Assembly (NCBI GenBank): GCA_002403995.1
Contig: DHIV01000062.1
Coordinates: 1-14,758 of the forward strand
DNA from: Gallionella sp. UBA4737
GTDB lineage: Bacteria > Pseudomonadota > Gammaproteobacteria > Burkholderiales > Gallionellaceae
Length of the DNA stretch: 14,758 nt
Reading direction: 5' to 3'
Shown here in pieces: positions 7,191-13,314 of the stretch. Position numbers and translations under genes: made by a program. How positions within the stretch are numbered: the first letter of the stretch is position 1; each line of letters begins with the position of its first letter. A model generated the notes under the pieces. That model saw nothing but the letters and a program-made list of their open reading frames with translations, was not told the DNA's origin and ran no database searches.

Positions 7191-7811
7191 TCACCCAAGC
7201 GGTCTCTTGACGTAGGCGAACCAGAATATGATAACAGCGGCTACCATCAACACACCGAGCCAGCTATAAGAATGCCGGACACCTTCGTCCGACTCGGCGG
7301 ATTTTAAACCGGTGAACATGGAGCGCACCAGATTCTCGCGATTCAGGATGCTGCTCATCAGCACGCCGACAAGGTGCAGCGCTATCACGCCCAGCATGAT
7401 GTCAGTCGAAATGTCGTGCATATCGACCACCAGATCGCTGGCGTCATCCTGCAGCGCCATCACCCCGGTCACGCAGACAAACATTCCCAGTGCCAACAGC
7501 AGCCAGACCGACACACTTCCCGCCGGGTTGTGCCCCAGATAATGTGCGGGCTTGCGTTTGACCATAGCCAGCAGATAAGCAATGATCTCCCCGGGATTGA
7601 ACAGGAACGAGCTGAACCGCGCATAGCGTGTGCCGACAAATCCCCACAGCAACCTGAACACGAGCAAGCCCAGCAGGATATAACCTAGCGCCACATGATA
7701 ATTGCGCAAACGTTCTGAAAAGGCGGTCAGATATGCGCCGCCGAAAGACAACACCTGCAGCCAGTGAAACACCCGCGTGGGTACATCCCAAACCAGAATA
7801 CGTCGAACCAT
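7191..7811 (-). CDS. Prokaryotic cytochrome b561 / Ni-hydrogenase-type cytochrome b (DHC partner)
   Basis: Inner-membrane diheme cytochrome b expected to pass electrons from the quinol pool to periplasmic cytochromes. The 206-residue product starts VWDVPTRVFHWLQV, typical of the family, and has four core helices plus a fifth near residues 184-201. Likely heme ligands are His16, His39, His132 and His146; the last pair has the usual 14-residue spacing on one helix. The gene begins 12 nt after the DHC stop, with AGGAAGAG just before it. In known SHP/DHC loci a cytochrome b gene of this type is the third member, so it probably reduces DHC, which then reduces SHP. Confidence 0.92.
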   Translation of the reverse strand: MVRRILVWDVPTRVFHWLQVLSFGGAYLTAFSERLRNYHVALGYILLGLLVFRLLWGFVGTRYARFSSFLFNPGEIIAYLLAMVKRKPAHYLGHNPAGSVSVWLLLALGMFVCVTGVMALQDDASDLVVDMHDISTDIMLGVIALHLVGVLMSSILNRENLVRSMFTGLKSAESDEGVRHSYSWLGVLMVAAVIIFWFAYVKRPLG

Positions 7812-7823
7812 GATGTGCTCTTC

Positions 7824-8318
7824 CTACTTGGGTATTTTTACATTATCTTCGTTGAAATCGCCGCTCTCCGCTTTGGTATGGCAAGCTGCGCAATTGGCCG
7901 GACTCTTGACCTTCGGGAGTTTCCAGGTGCGCGCTGCCACTTCCCTGTGCTCGGACTTGAACCAGCGGGTTTCGGTGATGCGCAGCAGCGGCTTGCCCGA
8001 TGACTCATGACTCTTCTTTCTGGTGTCGGCATTCTTTTCCAGGAAAACCGTTATTTCATTGGCGTCTGCGGCATCCAGGCTGGCATTGCTGCCAAAGTGC
8101 TTGTCCAGCCCTGCCATGATCGCGCGCCATGATTCGGCAGGCAACATGCGCGGCGGATAGGCAAAATGACAAGCGCTGCACTCGGCCACCCATTTTGCAT
8201 TAGTGACCGCCGGTTGCCGGCCTTCGTCGTCATCAGCATGGGCAACAGGCATCATTGCGCCCATCACCAATACGACAACAGCGAGCATCCGGGTGATATT
8301 TTTATTTTTGAACAGCAT
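7824..8318 (-). CDS. Diheme cytochrome c, DHC family
   Basis: Periplasmic diheme cytochrome, known in Rhodobacter sphaeroides as the redox partner of SHP. The 164-residue precursor has a signal peptide ending near AHA-DDD (residue 28) and two heme motifs, CSACH at 47-51 and CAACH at 143-147. Family signatures around them are ECSACHFAYPPRMLPAESW and LLRITETRWFKSEHREVA. It starts 9 nt after the SHP stop, and its ribosome site TAGGAGA overlaps that stop codon, so translation is likely coupled. Length is normal for the family. It should carry electrons from cytochrome b561 to SHP. Confidence 0.93.
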   Translation of the reverse strand: MLFKNKNITRMLAVVVLVMGAMMPVAHADDDEGRQPAVTNAKWVAECSACHFAYPPRMLPAESWRAIMAGLDKHFGSNASLDAADANEITVFLEKNADTRKKSHESSGKPLLRITETRWFKSEHREVAARTWKLPKVKSPANCAACHTKAESGDFNEDNVKIPK

Positions 8319-8327
8319 GACAGTCTC

Positions 8328-8747
8328 CTATTTTTTTACGGTTAACAGGTAAGAGAGCACGTCGCCCTTTTCCTGCGCTGTGCATTCCCGGTCCAGCACA
8401 TCATTGCAATTGCGCTTGAACCACTTTGCCACTTTTTTCATGTCGGTGAAGCGTTCCTCGTTCGCAGCCGGAGCAAGCGGCTTGATGAGTTTGTCGGTCT
8501 CGGAATGTTTGCCCTGCGCGGCAGGATTGTCGGTATGGCAAGTGGAACAACTCAAATTGTGGTTATGCTTGGTCTTGAAGAAACTCTCCCCGTGCGCGGC
8601 CGAGAATCCCTGAAATCCCGGCGTGGCCGATGCCTCAGTTTTAATCGCGTCCAGCACCTCGAGGGGTGTTTCCGCAAATGCCGGATTCGCCGCCAGTCCC
8701 GCAGCAACCGCAACAGCCAGACCAAATACCAGAAATACGCGCGACAT
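8328..8747 (-). CDS. Sphaeroides heme protein-like monoheme cytochrome c (SHP, DUF1924)
   Basis: High-spin type periplasmic cytochrome c. Family members can bind oxygen and other small ligands once an asparagine heme ligand swings away on reduction. The start chosen is ATG 8747, six nt after a perfect AAGGAG, because it gives a clean signal peptide (ends AFA-ETP, about residue 25). An in-frame ATG at 8855 would add a non-signal tail. The 139-residue precursor has one heme site, CSTCH at 67-71, and the family motif KRNCND at 111-116. Asn113 fits the expected axial ligand, and Cys114 with Cys122 fit the disulfide known beside it. It is the first gene of the cluster SHP, DHC, cytochrome b561 on the minus strand and is divergent from hrcA. 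Physiological substrate unknown. Confidence 0.93.
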   Translation of the reverse strand: MSRVFLVFGLAVAVAAGLAANPAFAETPLEVLDAIKTEASATPGFQGFSAAHGESFFKTKHNHNLSCSTCHTDNPAAQGKHSETDKLIKPLAPAANEERFTDMKKVAKWFKRNCNDVLDRECTAQEKGDVLSYLLTVKK

Positions 8748-8788
8748 CCATGACTCCTTGAAAATTGAAGTGGGGTTGAGCAGTCTAC

Positions 8789-8816
8789 AAGATAGAAGTT
8801 CAACCTTGAATATCAA
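8789..8816 (-). promoter_or_regulatory. Candidate promoter of the SHP-DHC-cytochrome b cluster
   Basis: The minus strand has TTGATA (8811-8816, five of six), a 16-bp spacer and TATCTT (8789-8794, four of six), giving a start near 8782 and a leader of about 35 nt. The -35 lies within a small palindrome TTGA-TAT-TCAA (8808-8818 region). No full FNR-type site was found. Confidence 0.45.
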
Positions 8817-8937
8817 TTTATGTCGCACACTTTTCAGCGGATTTGTGTTACGCATTTAGTCTGAATCGATGGTCGGCGAAAGGAACTATCGCCCGCAACA
8901 TCAAGTCCGAGTTTGCAAATGAAGCCCCTGAAGCCGG

Positions 8938-8965
8938 TTGAGCATCGCATTGCCAATGGTAGAAT
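8938..8965 (+). promoter_or_regulatory. Candidate promoter just before hrcA
   Basis: TTGAGC (8938-8943), a 16-bp spacer and TAGAAT (8960-8965, five of six to TATAAT). The -10 ends only 7 bases before the chosen hrcA ATG at 8973, so a transcript from it would be nearly leaderless. No CIRCE inverted repeat is visible in the divergent region, so autoregulation by HrcA is not supported here. Confidence 0.45.
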
Positions 8966-8972
8966 CCCCTCT

Positions 8973-9992
8973 ATGCTCAACGAACGCGCACATATCCTGC
9001 TCAAGACCCTGGTCGAACGCTACATCAGCGAAGGCCAGCCGGTCGGCTCGCGCGCGTTGCTCCAGTATTCCGGCCTGGAAGTCAGCTCGGCTACGATCCG
9101 CAACGTGATGTCGGAGCTGGAAGACATCGGGCTGGTCAGCAGCCCGCATACCTCGGCGGGCCGCATTCCGACCGGCATGGCTTATCGGTTGTTCATCGAC
9201 ACCATGCTGGTCACCAAACCGCTGGACAACAAAAGCGTGCAGCAGATGGAACACAAGTTGCAGCCGGACAACCCGTCGCGGCTGATCGCCCAGGCCTCCA
9301 ACATACTCTCCGAACTGACCCACTTCACCGGCGTGGTCGCCACGGCAAGGCGCAGTGCGATCACGGTGCGCCAGATCGAATTCCTGCGCCTGGGCGAAAA
9401 GCGCGTGCTGCTGATCATCGTGATGCCGGACGGCGAAGTGGAGAACCGCGTGCTGTTATTGGAGCGCGACTACACCCAATCGCAGCTCACCGAGGCTGGC
9501 AACTTCCTCAACCAGAATTACATCGGCTGCAGCTTCTCGCAGATCCGCGACCGGCTGCGCGGCGAATTGCAGCAGCTGCACCAGGACATGAGCGCGCTGA
9601 TGACAGCGGCACTGGCCGCGGGCGATGCGGCGCAGGCGAAACAATCCGAAGACTATGTGATCAGCGGCGAGCACAATCTGCTGCATGTGGCAGACCTGTC
9701 CACCGACATGAACCGCTTGCGCGGCCTGTTCAATCTGTTCGAGCAAAAAACCGACTTGCTGCAACTGCTTGATGCCGGCCGTCACGGACAAGGCATCCAT
9801 ATTTTTATCGGCAGCGAATCCGGGCTGGCCTCGCTGGACGAGTGCAGCGTCATCACCGCGCCCTACTCCGCCGACGGTAAAGTGGTCGGCACACTCGCCG
9901 TGGTCGGCCCGAAGCGCATGGACTACGAGCGGGTGATTCCTATCGTGGACATTACCGCGCGCTTGCTCGGCAATGCGCTTTCGCAGAATTGA
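8973..9992 (+). CDS. hrcA: Heat-inducible transcription repressor HrcA
   Basis: Repressor of heat-shock genes that binds CIRCE operators, usually before groESL and often dnaK. The start at 8973 gives MLNERAHILLKTLVERY, the normal N-terminus of the family, and 339 residues, the usual length. An upstream in-frame ATG at 8913 would add 20 residues not typical of HrcA. The N-terminal winged helix covers about 1-70 (GQPVGSRAL, SSATIRNVMSELEDIGL, then SSPHTSAGRIPT at 56-67). The GAF-like dimerisation region follows, and the C-terminus has the conserved IPIVDITARLLGNAL. The neighbour hemH in the same direction is an arrangement common in betaproteobacteria. The ribosome site is weak (GGTAGAAT), consistent with a near-leaderless start. 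Confidence 0.96.
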   Translation: MLNERAHILLKTLVERYISEGQPVGSRALLQYSGLEVSSATIRNVMSELEDIGLVSSPHTSAGRIPTGMAYRLFIDTMLVTKPLDNKSVQQMEHKLQPDNPSRLIAQASNILSELTHFTGVVATARRSAITVRQIEFLRLGEKRVLLIIVMPDGEVENRVLLLERDYTQSQLTEAGNFLNQNYIGCSFSQIRDRLRGELQQLHQDMSALMTAALAAGDAAQAKQSEDYVISGEHNLLHVADLSTDMNRLRGLFNLFEQKTDLLQLLDAGRHGQGIHIFIGSESGLASLDECSVITAPYSADGKVVGTLAVVGPKRMDYERVIPIVDITARLLGNALSQN

Positions 9993-10034
9993 AGAAGGCA
10001 TGGTCCACAAAAAACTGATAAAACCACTAGCCTT

Positions 10035-10067
10035 CCACTAAGCGGCCAAAGAACGGCCGCCAAGTGG
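10035..10067 (+). terminator. Strong inverted repeat after hrcA, possible terminator
   Basis: CCACT (10035-10039) and GCGGCC (10042-10047) pair with GGCCGC (10055-10060) and AGTGG (10063-10067), separated by a 2x2 mismatch, with loop AAAGAAC. It lies 43 bases after the hrcA stop. There is no T-run on either side, so a Rho-independent terminator is not certain; it could be another dispersed palindrome. Confidence 0.5.
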
Positions 10068-10103
10068 CTGATTAACGAAAGGCACTAAATTAATGTTGCA
10101 GTA

Positions 10104-10136
10104 GTAGGGTGGATAAGCGCAGCGCATCCACCCTAC
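10104..10136 (+). repeat. REP-like palindromic repeat
   Basis: A perfect 11-bp inverted repeat, GTAGGGTGGAT (10104-10114) with ATCCACCCTAC (10126-10136), around the centre AAGCGCAGCGC. Palindromes of this look are scattered in many proteobacterial genomes between genes. The centre ATAAGCG-Y-AGCGCAT recurs at 12799-12813, which supports a repeat family in this genome. It sits in the hrcA-hemH gap. Confidence 0.75.
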
Positions 10137-10213
10137 AATGCTGTGTAATCTGCGGATAATAGTTTTTTCAAGTTTATGCTAACCTCCAAACTGGAATTTT
10201 GAATGGCTTACTT

Positions 10214-11302
10214 ATGACCTACCAAACTGAACCCGCCTACACCCATGGCACACCTGTCAAGACCGGCATCCTGCTGGTCAATCTCGGCACGCCCGACGCA
10301 CCCACTACCCCTGCGGTGCGAACCTACCTGAAAGAATTTTTGGGTGACCCTCGCGTCGTGGAAATCCCGAAGGCGATCTGGTGGCTGATCCTGAACGGCA
10401 TCATCCTCAACACGCGGCCAAAAAAATCCGCCACGAAATATGCCAGCGTATGGTTGCCGGAAGGCTCGCCGTTACGTGTTCACACCGCAAAGCAGACCGT
10501 GCTGCTGCAGGGCTTCCTCGGCGAGCGCACCAAGGCGCCGTTCGTGGTGGACTATGCGATGCGCTACGGCAGCCCCTCCATTCCCAGCGTACTGCGCAAA
10601 CTCAAGGAACAGAACTGCCAGCGCATCCTGGTCGTGCCGATGTATCCGCAATATGCCGCCAGCAGCACCGCCACCGCCCTCGACATCGTGTTCGCCGAAC
10701 TGCAACAAATGCGCAACACCCCCGCGCTGCGCACCATCAAGAACTTCCACGACCACCCCGGCTACATCAAGGCGCTGGCGAACAACATCAACGACTACTG
10801 GATGAAGAACGGCCGCCCGGAAAAACTGGTGATGAGCTTCCATGGCCTGCCGCAATTCTCATTGGACAAAGGCGATCCCTACCACTGCGAATGCCACAAG
10901 ACCGGACGCCTGCTGGCGCAGGAACTTGGCCTGAAGCCCGAGCAATATTTTCTCAGTTTCCAGTCGCGTTTCGGCAAAGCGGAATGGCTAAAGCCCTACA
11001 CCACCGCCACGCTCAAGGAACTGGGCAAACAAAAGACCAAACGCGTCGACGTGGTCTGTCCCGGCTTCGTCGCCGACTGCCTGGAAACACTGGAAGAGAT
11101 CGCGATGGAAGGCAAGCATGATTTCCAGCATGCGGGCGGCGGCGAATATCACTACATCCCCTGCCTCAACGAACGCGACGACTGGATGCACGCGCTGACC
11201 GATCTGGTGATGGACAATCTGCAGGGCTGGCTGATCGCGCCGGATGCGGCGGAACTGGAGCAAGGCAGGTTGAGGGCGTTGGCGATGGGGGCGAAGAAGT
11301 AA
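10214..11302 (+). CDS. hemH: Ferrochelatase
   Basis: Inserts ferrous iron into protoporphyrin IX, the last step of protoheme synthesis, so it supplies the cytochromes encoded nearby. The product from ATG 10214 has 362 residues, as expected for the proteobacterial enzyme. Family marks: GILLVNLGTPDAP (18-30), VVPMYPQYAASSTA (140-153), the catalytic SFHGLP with His210, LSFQSRFGKAEWLKPYT (247-263), and CPGFVADCLETLEE (282-295) with the conserved Glu291. A TTG at 10199 would add five residues; neither start has a strong ribosome site. It is preceded by a repeat-bearing gap of 220 bases and followed after 4 bases by the DJ-1/PfpI gene, so these two are probably cotranscribed. Confidence 0.97.
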   Translation: MTYQTEPAYTHGTPVKTGILLVNLGTPDAPTTPAVRTYLKEFLGDPRVVEIPKAIWWLILNGIILNTRPKKSATKYASVWLPEGSPLRVHTAKQTVLLQGFLGERTKAPFVVDYAMRYGSPSIPSVLRKLKEQNCQRILVVPMYPQYAASSTATALDIVFAELQQMRNTPALRTIKNFHDHPGYIKALANNINDYWMKNGRPEKLVMSFHGLPQFSLDKGDPYHCECHKTGRLLAQELGLKPEQYFLSFQSRFGKAEWLKPYTTATLKELGKQKTKRVDVVCPGFVADCLETLEEIAMEGKHDFQHAGGGEYHYIPCLNERDDWMHALTDLVMDNLQGWLIAPDAAELEQGRLRALAMGAKK

Positions 11303-11306
11303 CTCT

Positions 11307-11933
11307 ATGGAAATAAAACGTGTCGGTATCGTATTGTTTGAGAACATCGAGGTCCTCGATTTTTGCGGCCCCTTTGAAGTCTTCTCCGTCACCCGCCTCA
11401 ATGAGGAAAGAAGACAGGAAGAACCGTCGCCATTTGAAGTGCTGTTGATCGCAGAAAAAGAAGGCCCCGTGCTTACAACGGGAAGTATGCAAGTTATTCC
11501 AAACCACACTTTTGAGAGCTGCCCGAAGTTAGATATTCTTGTTGTTCCCGGTGGTTGGGGTACTCGCAAAGAACTCAAAAACCCAGCAATGCTCAATTGG
11601 TTGCGTGATCGCGCCGCTGAGGTCGAAACCCTGACATCGGTTTGTACTGGCTCAATGCTTCTCGGGTTTGCTGGCTTACTTGAAGGGTGTCATGCAACAA
11701 CCCACTGGCGCTCGCTCGATTGGATGCGTGAATCGTTTCCATCAGTAACGGTTGAGTATGACAAGCATGTTGTCGAAGATGGGCGGATATTCACCTCCGC
11801 AGGCATTTCTGCTGGGATCGATATGGCACTCAAGGTTGTTGCTCGCTATTGCGGTGAAGCCATTGCGCGCGCCACAGCCAAGCACATGGAATACCTATAC
11901 CCTGAAAATGATGCTCGCAGAATTCAGCTCTAA
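11307..11933 (+). CDS. DJ-1/PfpI family protein (isonitrile hydratase/GATase1-like)
   Basis: Class I glutamine-amidotransferase-like fold protein of the DJ-1/PfpI superfamily. The 208-residue product has the pattern IVLFENIEVLDFCGPFEVF (8-26) with Asp18, the VVPGGWG turn (79-85), and the nucleophile elbow SVCTGSMLLG (111-120) with Cys113 followed by Thr114. It continues with TTHWRSLDW (131-139) and SAGISAGIDMAL (164-175). The Asp, Cys and Thr set resembles isonitrile hydratase and the N-terminal domain of some AraC regulators, but no DNA-binding domain is attached. Substrate cannot be given. Its base composition is visibly less GC-rich than hemH before it and the PaiB-like gene after it, a hint of separate origin. 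Confidence 0.88.
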   Translation: MEIKRVGIVLFENIEVLDFCGPFEVFSVTRLNEERRQEEPSPFEVLLIAEKEGPVLTTGSMQVIPNHTFESCPKLDILVVPGGWGTRKELKNPAMLNWLRDRAAEVETLTSVCTGSMLLGFAGLLEGCHATTHWRSLDWMRESFPSVTVEYDKHVVEDGRIFTSAGISAGIDMALKVVARYCGEAIARATAKHMEYLYPENDARRIQL

Positions 11934-12001
11934 GCCAAACAAATCATTCAACTGGGACAGCGCAATAGTCCGCATAGTTACTGTTATCTCTGTCAACAAC
12001 C

Positions 12002-12646
12002 ATGTATACCCCAAAACATTTTGAAGAGCCGCGTATCGAGGTCATGCACGAGCTGATGCGTGCGCGTCCGCTGGCGACGTTGGTCACACTGTCTTCCGGC
12101 GGGCTAACTGCGAATCACATTCCGCTGCACCTCGCGGATGCACCTGCGCCGTTCGGCACCTTGCGCGGCCATGTTGCACGCGCAAATCCGATGTGGAGCG
12201 ATTTCGCAAAAGAGGTTGAGGTGCTGGCGATATTCCACGGTCCGGACAGCTATATCACCCCGACCTGGTATGCCACCAAACAGGAAACCGGCAAAGTCGT
12301 GCCCACCTGGAATTACGCCGTCGTGCATGCCTACGGCACGCTGCGCGTCATCGACGATGCTGCCTGGCTGCGCGCCCAGCTCGAAGTGCTCACCGCGCAC
12401 AATGAAGCCGGCTTTGCCCAGCCGTGGTCGGTATCGGACGCGCCTCGCGAGTACACCGAAAAACTGATCAAGGCCATAGTCGGATTCGAGATCATCATCA
12501 CCAAACTGACAGGCAAATGGAAAGTGAGTCAGAACCAGCCTGCGCAAAATCAGGCGAGTGTCATCGCAGGGCTAAACAATAGCGATCTGCGCGATGCGGA
12601 GGCGATGGCGGCTTTGGTTGCAGCAGGCGCGAAACGAGCGCAATAG
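12002..12646 (+). CDS. PaiB-like FMN-binding negative transcriptional regulator family protein
   Basis: Member of the FMN_bind_2/PaiB family, a flavin-binding split-barrel fold. In Bacillus, PaiB is linked to negative control of sporulation and protease genes; in proteobacteria the role is unclear. The 214-residue product begins MYTPKHFEEP, usual for the family. It has ANHIPLHL (37-44), GHVARANPMW (56-65), GPDSYITPTWY (80-90) and VPTWNYAVVHAYG (100-112), which are the family's conserved blocks. It starts 68 bases after the DJ-1/PfpI gene, and that gap shows no clear promoter or terminator. Directly after its stop lies a large nested palindrome that may end the transcript. Confidence 0.93.
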   Translation: MYTPKHFEEPRIEVMHELMRARPLATLVTLSSGGLTANHIPLHLADAPAPFGTLRGHVARANPMWSDFAKEVEVLAIFHGPDSYITPTWYATKQETGKVVPTWNYAVVHAYGTLRVIDDAAWLRAQLEVLTAHNEAGFAQPWSVSDAPREYTEKLIKAIVGFEIIITKLTGKWKVSQNQPAQNQASVIAGLNNSDLRDAEAMAALVAAGAKRAQ

Positions 12647-12649
12647 CTC

Positions 12650-12736
12650 GTAGGTTGGGTTAGCGGCCTTTTCGCGTAACCCAACAGCTTTTTAAATGAT
12701 GTTGGGTTACGCGGTGAAACTGCTAACCCAACCTAC
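12650..12736 (+). repeat. Nested palindromic repeat element of 87 bases
   Basis: Outer arms of 15 bases, 12650-12664 and 12722-12736 (GTAGGTTGGGTTAGC and its exact complement), enclose inner arms of 13 bases, 12674-12686 and 12700-12712 (GCGTAACCCAACA and its exact complement). The TTGGGTTA half also appears inside each side, so each half can fold alone as a hairpin or both can fold as one long stem. It begins 4 bases after the PaiB-like stop. This type of GTAGGTTGGGTTAGC repeat is common between genes in proteobacteria. Possible transcript terminator or stabiliser. Confidence 0.8.
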
Positions 12737-12788
12737 TGCACTACGATTTATCACCCTGCGGCTCGACCTGCAATAAGTCATGTAAAAC

Positions 12789-12820
12789 GTAGGGCGACAA
12801 TAAGCGTAGCGCATTGCGCC
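12789..12820 (+). repeat. Second REP-like palindromic repeat
   Basis: GGCG-A-CAAT pairs with ATTGCGCC (one bulged A) around the centre AAGCGTAGCGC. It starts GTAGGGCG, and its centre differs by one base from that of the repeat at 10104-10136. It lies in the 221-base gap between the PaiB-like gene and the pRiA4b ORF-3-like gene, which is otherwise filled by the nested palindrome. Confidence 0.65.
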
Positions 12821-12867
12821 GAATGACTACAAAGCCACGGTTTTCATGATTACAGGAGGGTATAAAG

Positions 12868-13296
12868 ATGATCTACACCATCAAAATAAAATGTGTTGGG
12901 GGGATGTACTTGCAGGAGCCATTCGAGCGCACGGTCGAGGTGCAATCAAAAACCAGCCTCGACGCTTTACATAATTTAATTCAAAAACTCACCGGTTTCG
13001 ACAACGATCATTGCTATGATTTCTTCATCGGGAAAAACTCGCGAGATTGCCGCAATTGCCTGATAGCCGAGGATGGCTTTATGGTCACATCAAAGAAGCC
13101 GATAAAAACGCTGGAGCAGGCTTTTCCCATTCCCAAGGGACAAAAACTTTACTACTGGTTTGATTTTGGTGATGACTGGAAATTTGAGATCACTTTGAAA
13201 GGCTCCAAGGAGAAACAGCCAGGAATCAAGTATCCTGTCGTCATCGAAGAAAAAGGCCCTCAACCGGAGCAGTACCCCGAATTCGATGATGAGTAA
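12868..13296 (+). CDS. Plasmid pRiA4b ORF-3 family protein
   Basis: Small protein of the PRiA4_ORF3 family, found on plasmids and chromosomes near mobile elements; its function is not established. The 142-residue product shows the family's hallmarks: the N-terminal strand-rich YTIKIKCVGG, FDNDHCYDFFI (44-54), YYWFDFGDDWKFEITL (95-110) and the C-terminal YPVVIEEKGPQPEQYP (122-137). A C-x-x-C at 61-64 is present. The start is secured by AGGAGG 8 bases before the ATG. Its codons are less GC-rich than those of the following protease gene, and it sits beside dispersed repeats, consistent with an accessory insertion. It ends 18 bases before the next start. Confidence 0.9.
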   Translation: MIYTIKIKCVGGMYLQEPFERTVEVQSKTSLDALHNLIQKLTGFDNDHCYDFFIGKNSRDCRNCLIAEDGFMVTSKKPIKTLEQAFPIPKGQKLYYWFDFGDDWKFEITLKGSKEKQPGIKYPVVIEEKGPQPEQYPEFDDE

Positions 13297-13314
13297 ACAA
13301 TTCTAAAAAATTAA

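Noticed and set aside
8748..8855. Upstream start for SHP at 8855
   Set aside because: The added 36 residues are not a signal peptide, and a perfect AAGGAG sits six bases before the ATG at 8747.
8748..8972. CIRCE operator or full FNR site in the SHP-hrcA gap
   Set aside because: No TTAGCACTC/GAGTGCTAA pair and no TTGAT-N4-ATCAA are present; only a short TTGA-TAT-TCAA palindrome was found.
10035..12820. CRISPR array
   Set aside because: The repeats are few, palindromic, unevenly spaced and not direct repeats with uniform spacers.
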